DNA from: Hemerocallis citrina
Lineage: Eukaryota; Streptophyta; Magnoliopsida; Asparagales; Asphodelaceae
NCBI GenBank assembly: GCA_017893485.1
Contig: JACEHZ010000589.1
Location: 1,242,501 to 1,306,500, forward strand
Length of the DNA stretch: 64,000 bases
Reading direction: 5' to 3'
The notes beneath the pieces were generated by a model. The model saw only the letters and a program-made list of their open reading frames with translations, was not told the origin of the DNA and searched no databases. Shown here piece after piece: positions 12,515 through 22,263 of the stretch. The position numbers and the translations under genes are program-made. The stretch's first letter is position 1. The number at the start of each line of letters is the position of its first letter.

Positions 12515-13036
12515 TGTTGTGCAGAATACGAATGGACCACCAATCAAAGAGAGAAATAACGAAGAAAAACAGAAAACAAACAAACACAAGGACACAAAGA
12601 TTTAATGTGGTTCGGCAAAACAAGTGCCTACATCCACGGGGCGGTTGGGGTTTCTTCTTCAAATAATCACCAATGGGTGAAACAAACCCTTACAGAGATG
12701 ACGGCTGCAAAATCCGAATAGAGGTCTCTTCTATTACAAAACCCTAACGGGTGTATTTATAGGGAAACTACTGGGCCTTTCGAAATGGGCCTTTTCTAGT
12801 TCACAAACCCGCCTACAGTCGACTGGTCTTCTTACCAGTCGACTGGTCTTTAGTTCTGGACAGTCGACTGAGACACACCTTCAGTCGACTGCTACTGCTG
12901 TATCCTTAGCCTTTGAAACTTCTCTCTGGACAGTCGACTGGTTCCCATAGTCAGTCGACTGATGTACTGGAACTTTCGATTGCTGCAGATACGACGGATA
13001 TAAACAAACTGAACCAGATCGAGCCATTATCCTACA
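12515..13036 (-). repeat. 5' LTR of the Copia element
   Basis: 522 bp. The palindrome CAGTCGACTG occurs six times between 12816 and 12961. A TATA-like TATAAATA (minus strand, 12754-12761) follows about 55 bp downstream in the direction of transcription. This is the LTR that would drive the ORF at 8384-12478. Confidence 0.92.
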
Positions 13037-13041
13037 ATATG

Positions 13042-13785
13042 GGTTTATACCATAGAAAATAAAAAAGACAGGACTACTTTGTAACTCTAGGAAATCTAAG
13101 ATCTTACACTTTCTAGATCATTTTGTCGAGTAAGAGGCAAATTTTAAGGATCAGAACAAATCATTTTTTGGCGCATAGTTTCCTCGATCAATCTATTTCG
13201 ATTGATTTCAATTGTGAAACCTAAATGATAAGGATGATCAACTAAAATACAATATTTCAATAACTGAAGGACATGTGACCCACCAAAAACAAGGGACAAT
13301 CTACAACAAATACAGCTATTTTGTAAGGTAGAACCATTACAATCTACAAAGATGAAAGCGTTCTAATCACCCACCAAAAACAAGGAAACAATGAAGTACA
13401 TATCATATTAGGCATCTATCACTTTCAAATCAGACTAACCTACAGAAACTGAATGGTGCTGAAAATCCAATTACTTTCATATAAGTTACCTTTACTCATG
13501 AAAAATCAGACAAGCAAAAAAATACACTTATCTCTATAACCTACTCATGAAAGTCCAATCTTCTTAATTAATTTTCAAACTATAGAAATCGTTCCATTCT
13601 TAAATTAACAGATAATTAAACTAATTATTAAATTCACATACAACATGTTCAGAATTACAAGACATAATATTACAACAAGATTTAAGACACGAAAATTACA
13701 TGACATATAATATTAAGATTGAAAATCAAGTAAACTACAATACGACATCTTCCAATACATCTCCCTCTTCTCCATCCTTGCGGAG
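13042..13785. other. CACTA interior, no gene recognised
   Basis: AT-rich sequence between the Copia TSD and the 3' end of the transposase remnant. I see no coding frame or repeat here. Confidence 0.4.
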
Positions 13786-16700
13786 CTAAGTCCCACAAAT
13801 TCCTCTGTCGGTTGTGTTTACATCAAATATAGGAAACTCAGAAGCAATGTAACTGTTCATGACTTCATCGTCTTCATCTTCTGAAGTATCGTCCAGTTGG
13901 AATACATCTCTTGGTTGCATAATGAGAGTCACGTACGATTTTGACAGGGTTGGATCTTCAATGTAGAACATTTGTTGCACTTGGGATGGGAACACAAATG
14001 ATTCGTGGCTAATGTGTGTACCGATGTGAATCAATTTTGAGAAGTTTACAATTGTGAAGCCTAAATTATCCTTGTTATTAGCAAAATTCCTATCAAACTC
14101 AGCCTAATCCCCACGAAATAAGAAAATACGAAAATGACCAAAATAATTCAACTCAATAATATCCGTGAGCACTCTATAGTAGTCGAGATCTCCATCTACA
14201 GGCCTCGTGTCAGTCTTGGAAGCATGACTTCTAGTACCATTCCATTATTTTGAGATTTCAAATTACATTCACGATCCTTAGTACGAAATCTAAAGCCATT
14301 GAATATGTATCCTCCGTATCTTTTGACCATCTTATAGGGATCTTTGGAAAGTACTTTTATTTCATATGACACACCTTCAGGACCCAAAGAATGTACCTAT
14401 AAATTTTGCACAAATCGTATCAGCACCGTGGATAATATAGATATTATCAAGAAGGACTTGCATTTTCTTAATTCACCTACATGAGATTCAAACCACTTAT
14501 AAAATTTTTCATTCATCAACTTATTTTGTTCACGTGGTGGCAATCTTCTTGGTCTAGCCCTTCGTTTGATGTCCCTAACAAATTCGCTGAAATATAGAGA
14601 AATGAATATGGAATAACAAATGTAAGTTAATATCGTACTCTGTGGTTTTTATATATTCAATTTAAATTCAAAAGCAACTTACTTTCGAAATGGCTCCACT
14701 GATGCATGGTGGTCTAGCACATATCGATGTGTCTGTTCCTACGTTAAGTTATCTAATTCAAATGCATTAATTTTACCATTAGTAGTGTCAGCGGTATCGA
14801 AAAGATATTTAGCACCATCAAGGTTGGAAACGTCTGGATTTCTCCTTGGTCTAGTCAAAGATATCTCTACACCCTGCAGATACTTGGAACAAAAAATTGA
14901 ACACTCCTCTGACAGATATCCTTGAGCTATTGACCCTTCAGGATATGCTCTATTTTTAACATAACCCTTAAGACGGTATAGGTACCTAAACATGTACAAT
15001 TAATGAATTAGAACGGTGTTAGGGAATGAAAGAAATAAGCGTTTGAGAATTCAGTTTTCTAAGATGCATGAATTCTTTTACCTCTCAATGGGATACATCC
15101 ACCGATAATGAACAGGACCACCGATTCTGGCTTTACCAGCAAGGTGGATTATCAAGTGAATCATTATAGTGAAGAACGATGGAGGAAATATCATCTCCAT
15201 TTTACTAAGTGTCAATGCCGCATGCTGCTCCAATTGGCCAATATCTTCAACACGAAGTATTCTTGAGCAAATGCCTTTATATATGCTACAAAGATCTTTC
15301 AGGACAGTAGTGATTTGCTCACACATTGAAGATCTTAGGGCCACAGAAAGGAGATCTTGTATTAAGATGTGGTAGTCGTGTGACTTCAGACCCTGAAGCC
15401 TCTTATCCTTAAAGTTGACACACCTTGCTATGTTAGAAGAATAGCCATCAGGAACTTTAAGTTCCAATAGAACTTTGCACAACAATTCCAACTCCGATTT
15501 TGACATTGAATAGATTGCAGGAGGTAGGCGTACTCTCCCGTTCGTTAATTCCTCTGGGTACAACTCATGTCGGATGCCCATTGACTTCAAATCAAGGTGG
15601 CTCTTGAGATTATCTTTTGTCTTTCGGTCATCTCCCATAACTGTTCCTATACAATTTTCACCAATATTTTTTCCGATATGCATCACATCTAAATTATGTC
15701 GCAATAAGTTGAATTCCCAATACGGCAACTTGAAGAAAATACTCTTCTTCTTTCATGCACCTAAATCCGTCATGTTCTGATACTCATCTTCGTCACATAG
15801 ATTGGTCTCCTCATGTTGCTCCTTACTTGCCCTTTTCTTGCCCTTTTTGCTGACTTGTGGTTCTTTTCCATATTTGAACTGATGACCATCTACCCGTCTC
15901 AAAATATCTGACCCAGAAGAAGCTCCAGGAACATGTTCCCACTCATCAGTACCATCAAATGTCATTGTCTCTGCCCAAAATATATGTGTTTCAGGCAACC
16001 ATCTCCTATGACCCATATAGCAAAACTTTCTGCCATTGTACAACAACCTTGAACTAGTTTGGTCAGCACAACAAGAACATGCATAATGTCCTTTAGTACT
16101 ATATCCAAATAAATTTGCATATGTGAGAAAATTATTGATTGTCCAAGACAACACGATCCGAAAAGAAAATGTTTCTTTAGCCATTGCATCATAGGTTGGA
16201 ACACCCTCCCACAATTTCTAAAGTTCATATATTAACGGCTGTAGGTACACATCTATATCATTTCCAGGGCCTTTCGGTCCAGGAACTATCATGGACAAAA
16301 TAAATGAGGACTGCTTCATGCATTTCCAAGACGGCAAATTATATAGTATTAACACAACAGGCCATATGCTGTATGTACTACTCATTTGCCTAAAATGGTT
16401 GAAACCATCACTAGATAATCCAAGTCTCACATTCCGATGATCTTCCGTAAAATTGAGATATCTTTCATCAAATTTTTTTCAAGATTGAGAATCAGCAGGA
16501 TGTCTAAGAATCACATCATTAATGCGACCTTCAGCATGTCATTTCATATCAGAAGAAGTTTTCGAAGACATAAACAATCTGTGTAGCCTAGGAATCAGAG
16601 GAAAGTAATGCAATAGTTTGGCAGGCTTCTTTCTCCAACTTTCCTCAGTAGATCCATTGGCTTGATCATCTTGATTTGGTGTTTCTGACCATTTCGAAGA

Positions 16701-17507
16701 ACCACAGACTTCGCAATTCTCCAGACTTTCCTTACCTCTCGTGAAAAGCATACAGTCATTTGGACATGCTGCTATCTTCTCATACCCTAGATCGAAAAAA
16801 TTTAGGAATTTTTTGATTTTATAGGCAGAGTTTGGAATACAAATTTCTGAAAATGCTTCATTCAACAGTTCAAGTAGCATAGTGAAGGACTTAGCAGACC
16901 ACCCGTTTAAACTTTTAATCTGAAATAGTCTGACAATGAATGAGAATTTAGAGAATTTGGTGCAATCATGGTACAGCGGAGTACTAGCATCTTCAAGCAA
17001 CTTAGTGAAGGATTCGTGCTGTTTATTATTTTTAGTGCCGGGGTCAGGCATTTCCTCGTCCACCCCACCACCAATGTGTGGCTTTTCTGTTGACTCATTA
17101 TGAACTTGGGTTATTGGATTATTGGTGTGGAAAGAAACATTATGAATCCCCAAGGCGTCTTGCACCAATGCATGCATCTCATCGGGAACACTTAAGTTTT
17201 CGTTCACTAAGGGCTCATCTTCATTTTCTAATATAACCGGACAAATAGGAGCTGATGTATGATCCTCTCCATGACAAAACCACCGTGTGTACCCTTGAAA
17301 AAAACCATTGACAACCAAATGTGTATATACTACGTCACATGTCCTCAAATTATAATTTGTACACCGGAGGCAGGGACAAAGAATTAGGTTGGGATCACGG
17401 GAATGTCGTTTGGCAAAGATAATAAAATCTTTAATACCATCCCAGTACTCCTTGGATAATCGTGGTTTACTAATCCAACTTCTATCCATTATAACAATAA
17501 CACACAA
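13786..17507 (-). pseudogene. CACTA transposase, tnp2 / Transposase_21 type, decayed
   Basis: The first block (17507-16539) starts with a Transpos_assoc-like domain: MDRSWISKPRLSKEYWDGI, CPCLRCTN, then YTHLVVNGFFQGYTRW. It continues into the tnp2 core (NDCMLFTRGKE, CEVCGSSKW, LHYFPLIPRLHRLF). Next come 16430-16218 and 16214-15753 (PGPKGPGNDIDVYLQPL, YSTKGHYACSCC). 15728-15078 contains the hallmark DVMHIGKN and a DUF4218-like region ending PVHYRWMYPIER. 14999-14739 and 14387-13786 resemble the DUF4216 tail. In-frame stops at 16539-16541, about 16479-16481, 16215-16217 and 15750-15752 break the frame. At least three look like Trp TGG changed to TGA. The protein would cut and move the CACTA element, but this copy cannot be functional. 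Confidence 0.85.
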
Positions 17508-19430
17508 TCTGAAATTAAAATTTGATATATTAAATAGTATTAGATTTAAAAGGCATTTTTTGTAATTAATTTCACCTTTTTTAAAACCATCCTTAGTTGC
17601 AATTAAATAAACGATATAACAATTAACTGTAAAATAAAGAAATCTCAGTCCAAAAAATGTATAAAAAATAATTAAATCTCAGTACAATCTACTCTATTCA
17701 CATAACCCTAAACTACCTTTGTGGAAATTATGTCAACCACCTTAGTGGGATTTTATCGAACACCTTGAGTTCGAGTGTAATATCAATTCGACTATAGTCT
17801 CCCCTGAATTTGGCTTTCCATTCAAGGAGATGATGAAGGTAAAAGGTATTTGCTGTTGAGAGGAATAGGGCGAATAACGAGGGTGCCGTGCTATAAATAT
17901 AATAACAAGAAGATCTGATGACTCATGAACTATTTTGTTCATGGCTACTAATTAGTAAAACAACATACTTAGCACAATAATTACAATAATATTTTGCACA
18001 TGATAAACAAAATTTTTTGCACAAAAACCTGAATATCTGATACATATACCTATACAAGCAATGTTGCTGCTGTTACTATTTCTCTATCAACTGAACAATC
18101 GATATCGACAACATCAGGTGCATATCAATTCAAGTTCAGTATGATCTCATTCATATCCCTATCAATTCTAAAATCCATCAACGAACAAGTGCGTATACCA
18201 CGCAACTTAACCCGCCACAGTACCTGCTTACTTTTCAACTAAAACCTAGTTAGCTAGCTAGATTCAATTAATGCATGATATGATTCTGAAAAGCATATAT
18301 GCATCAACATATATGCATCAACTCAGGCAAACACATGCCAAAGCAAGTGAAAGCAGGTAACTCCTATCTTGTTTCCTCAGTTCGAGCTCACACTTTGTTG
18401 CATGATTGACAATTTCATGACAACATTTGCTCTGTAATTATGAAAGACCAATAAGCAACTACGACGTCTTTTTCAGATAGATTGGGATCATATGTACACT
18501 TTTATACAGTTTCAAACCCACAAACACTTTGATGAAATGAAGATTTCAGAACCTATAAATGACATTCTACAACTGAGCTACGTCTCCACTTTGTGGCTGT
18601 TAATATACTAACCTACAAGAGGTTAAGAATCCACAAAAGTAGGATTAAGTTAATACGTGCTAATTACGTGCAGGATTTTTTATGAATGTTAAGTTTGTGA
18701 TAAAAAATGTAGTTGGCTCAGACTATGCACACTTGGTTGTTATCTTCTGCTATGTGGTGAAGGTTTATTATCTAATCACTTCACATATGTCTTATCTATG
18801 AATTTTCTCTCAACTCAAGCCAAAATTGAATCACTTCACCTTTGTGATAACTAAAGGCCTAGTTAGATATTATAAATTCTGATTAGCAGAAAAACAAATG
18901 CTATAAAATTACTACCTCGGTAATTGCATGTGTACACAACATAAAAATGAAGGTGTACCATTTGGTTTACAATTCTCTTTGAACCATGGAACAAAAATGG
19001 GTTTAGTGGAAGATTACTAGTGCCAAAATGTGGAATGTAAGTGTAGGATCTTTGAACAATTACCATGAAAAAAAACGACAAGAATACAGCATTATACCAC
19101 ACTCAATGTCGGAAGTTGTTGACGGTGGGGGGACTAGGGAGGACTCAGGCCGGCGACGACGGAGGCTACGGAGATGGCGACGGCGGGGCCTACGGAGATG
19201 GCAACTTTTCGAAGAAAACTCGAATCGGGAGTTTTGGGGGGGTGAGAGAGAAAGAAAGAGACTGAACAAGCCAAAGAGACGGAGGAGTTGTCGGAGGACG
19301 CAGGAACCCACTCCGATGGCGGAGGATTTGTCTCGAAAATCGACGAAGGGAAGGAGGCAGAACGATGGCGGTGCGCACAAAAAAATTAGGGCTGGGGAAA
19401 AAGGCGAGCGAAATGTTAGGGTTCGTGGGG
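17508..19430. other. 5' part of the CACTA element, no gene recognised
   Basis: Non-coding sequence upstream of the transposase on the minus strand. A GC-rich patch at about 19100-19400 has overlapping open frames on both strands, which is what low-stop composition produces. I would not call a gene there. Confidence 0.4.
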
Positions 19431-19435
19431 GATTT

Positions 19436-19673
19436 ATCCCAGTTAATTCACCAGCGTTTTTATTAACAAACGCCGGTGAATGGGAGAAGATGTGTGGGGT
19501 ACATTTTAGCTTCCTATTCGTCGGCATTTTTTATTAAAATACCGGTGAATATTATTCTTTCCCGGCGTTTTTATAAAAAACGCCGGTGAATATCATAATT
19601 CCCCAGCATTTTATAGAGGCCGCCGGCAAACGCCGGGGTATATACGTCGGAGTAGATCACAAATGTTGTAGTG
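19436..19673 (-). repeat. CACTA subterminal repeats and terminal inverted repeat
   Basis: Repeats built on CGCCGGTGAAT and its complement occur several times between 19440 and 19640, in both orientations. They are followed by the terminus TGTTGTAGTG. Such short GC-rich subterminal repeats bind the accessory protein in known En/Spm elements; binding here is inferred. Confidence 0.8.
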
Positions 19674-20770
19674 GTTGATTTTGGATTTTTTTGTTTCTTT
19701 CCTCGCCAAGACTCGCTGTCTCAAAAACCAGCTTGTTTTAACCAAACTCGCTTTTTGAGACAGCGAGTGTCGATTGGGAATTCCTTAAACCCCTGCCTCG
19801 CTATTTCGATCTCCCTCTAACGGCAACACGAAGCGGCAGCGGTGGTCGGCAGGGTTGTCGAGTGGAGGAAAGGGGGGGAGGTGTTCGAAGGGGGCAGCGA
19901 GCACCAAGACAGCAGCACCCACAATAAGAGACAACAACAATAACAACAAGGCAGTGACAGTCGACGGGGCGCGGGGGTGAGTTGCGGCTCGATGATGGTG
20001 AGGATGGGCGATGAAGGCGGCAGTAAGGGTGGTGCCAGGCAGCGATGAGGAAGAGATGGGGTTGGGTGGCTTCAACGGTGAAGACGAAGGGTTCGACGAG
20101 GGGGATGTAGAGGATGGGTTGACGGTGGCTGACTGGCGTCCACTCGAGCGACGGAGGAGGCAGAGAGATGGCGAGGCTCGCGGGGGCGCCTGGGGACTAA
20201 GCAGGAGGGCAAGGAGATGCGGTGGATGGGGGCGATGCTGGTGGAGTGCGGAGTCGAGGACAAGGATGGGAGGAGCAGGCGGGTACTGGCTGTCGACGGG
20301 TCGCGCTCGAGTAGGAGGCACGACGAGGAGGGCAGAGGGCTTCGAGGTGATCGGGAGGAGAAGTAGGGTTGACGATGGGATGGAGGGGCTACTCTGTTCT
20401 GGTTTTGGAAAACAGAGGAGAGGGAGAGAGAAAGAGGGAGAGAGAAAGTCGGGGAAAGAGAGGGAGATCGAAACAGCGAGGGTGGGTTTAAGTAATCCCC
20501 AATTGACACTCGCTGTCTCAAAAAGTGAGTTTGGTGAAAACAAGCTCGCTGTCTCAAAAAGCGAGTTTGGTGAATACAAGCTCGCTTTTTGAGACAACGA
20601 GTCTTGGCGAGGGAAGAAACCAAAAAACTCCAAAACCAAGACTCGCTTTCTCATATAGCGAGTGGATTTTTACTAAATTCGCTATCTAAGATAGCAAGTG
20701 GGTCATTTTGAGAATTTTTTAAAAAGTGTGTCAGTTTGGAAAAAACATTCAAACAGTGGGTCAGTTTGGG
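19674..20770. mobile_element. Foldback (long inverted-repeat) element with CTCGCT hairpins
   Basis: The left arm (about 19677-19800) contains GACTCGCTGTCTCAAAAA and then AAACTCGCTTTTTGAGACAGC. The right arm (about 20480-20650) carries the same modules in reverse order. The right side continues with more small hairpins of the form ACTCGCT...AGCGAGT (20640-20700) and repeats of GGTCAGTTTGG, and these have no left counterpart. The left arm is therefore truncated exactly where the CACTA element ends, which suggests that the CACTA inserted into it. The GC-rich centre (19800-20480) has overlapping open frames on both strands, but no domain I recognise. Confidence 0.65.
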
Positions 20771-21029
20771 AAAAAATTGCAGGATAACTTTTTATTTTCT
20801 TCACTACATTTTGAGGCCATTTTTAGCAGGATGCAGGTTGCACGCATTGCATGTATGTATGTTCTGTGGGTGCATATCCCTCACCTATCTTCTGGTGATT
20901 GAGTGCATTGACTGGGTATTTAAAATAATTTTGAACTTAATTGTTTTCTTGAATTTTCTTGTATTTATTGTTGATTCTTATATTGTTATGTCATTGTTTT
21001 TTCTTTGGTTGATCTTGAGAGATTTCAGG
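20771..21029. other. Sequence interrupted by the hAT element, nothing recognised
   Basis: AT-rich sequence that resumes at about 30736 after the hAT insertion. No motif was recognised on either side. Confidence 0.35.
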
Positions 21030-21642
21030 GTTTCTCCTAGGGGTGGGCATCGGTCGGTATCTTATCTAATATGAACCATTCACCTCCGATCCAAAGAAAA
21101 TTGGTTTTTTTAATTTTCTCATCCACAACCAATCCGAACCTTAATTGGATCGGTTTCCATCCAAGCCGATTAAGCTCGGTTTAAATTGGATTGGATGGTC
21201 GGTTTGGTGTGTTGCTTTTCACCTTCAACATCATTCATAATTTTGTTGAAATTTAAAAGATTAGCTTCAATCAAACTTAAGAAACAACCTGCTATTTGTT
21301 ATTCAGAAATGAATTTAAAATGAAGATTCATAAAGCCACAAGTTGTTAATGAATTTTGCATTAATTGTTTGAGATGATGACGTTTAAATGAGTGAGATAA
21401 ACTGTTTTTTCACTTGCATACTTCTGTAATCTTAGTTTTTCATCATAAAAGAAACATCAATAACCATAGCCAATTGAATTTCAGGTACAATAAAAAAATT
21501 TAGAAAACAATTTCTGTTTGACTTGATTAAAGTAACTACTAAATGTTATATCAACTTCATGATTCTATTAAGCTGGGTCACATTGTAAATCAAGAATTTC
21601 CCAACAAAATAACACACAGGATTATGAAGAATCAAAACATAG

Positions 21643-22263
21643 TGTTACCGCTGATTTCGGTATGGGGGTAAACAGATGAGATTTGTGAGTTCGTAGGAAA
21701 CCTGAATAGCTGATCCGAACCTGTTCGCCGGAGTTGGGCTGCTGAGCTCTCGCTGTGCACCTGCAAGGAAAGTGCGAAACACCGGGGTTGATCCCGGCGA
21801 CGCACCCTCCGACGCTCTTGTCAGTAACCACTGATATGATTAAGAAAGAGCTTTAATTGGCAAAAGAGTCATTAACCTGTAACAGTGGTAGGTGGGGGGT
21901 ATTTATAGTCGCCGTTGGGATCAGATTAGGAATGTGATTCCTGTGATCTGATAAGGCATAAAATCCTCGTAATCAGATTAGGAATGTAATCCCTTAATTC
22001 CCGGTGAGAGGATAACTGCAAATCAGGCCCGTTGATTTAGTCAGAACAGTGACCCTATCTCCTCTCGCTGGTTTGGGTTTGTATCGGGTCGGGACCCGTA
22101 CCCAGTTGAGGTGGATCCGTTCGCGGATTGTTGGATCTGTGAGAAGGAGGCCCAGTACTCGCTTCGGACCCGCTAGTAGGTGAAATTACCGTTTTACCCC
22201 TGAGCTTTAAGATTCGCCTCCGATGTGAACGGTCCCGATTTAATCCTATTTTTAGCCATATCA
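21643..22263 (-). repeat. 3' LTR of the gag-only Gypsy element
   Basis: 621 bp, nearly identical to 29776-30397, with a minus-strand TATAAATA-like box near 21897-21907. The polypurine-tract complement follows from 22264. Confidence 0.92.

Larger units (their letters stand above)
7696..13036 (-). mobile_element. Complete Tork/Tnt1-like Copia LTR retrotransposon
   Basis: A 5.34-kb element in minus orientation, flanked by the 5-bp TSD ATATG at 7691-7695 and 13037-13041. LTRs are 7696-8218 and 12515-13036, and both begin TG and end CA on the plus strand. The minus-strand primer-binding site TGGTATCGGAGC (12501-12512) fits initiator tRNA-Met, the usual Copia primer, with one mismatch. A purine-rich tract complementary to 8219-8232 abuts the other LTR. 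The two LTRs differ by about five substitutions and one 1-bp indel, so insertion is recent. A single uninterrupted gag-pol ORF fills the interior. It lies between the two CACTA genes and therefore postdates that element. Confidence 0.95.
3475..19673 (-). mobile_element. CACTA (En/Spm) DNA transposon, decayed, left end not in view
   Basis: The minus-strand order tnp2-type transposase then Transposase_24-type gene is that of one plant CACTA element. Its right terminus reads TGTTGTAGTG at 19664-19673, the complement of CACTACAACA, and is preceded by subterminal repeats. I found no matching CACTA end to the left. The foldback element cut at 19674 also shows no other half in this window, so the left end probably lies outside it. 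The start given here is only the last recognisable coding block. The element is interrupted by the Copia insertion at 7696-13036. Confidence 0.75.

Noticed and set aside
19785..20654. Long overlapping open frames on both strands (289 and 193 codons)
   Set aside because: They lie in a GC-rich foldback element, their ends are translations of the CTCGCT hairpins, and no domain is visible. Open frames on both strands point to base composition.
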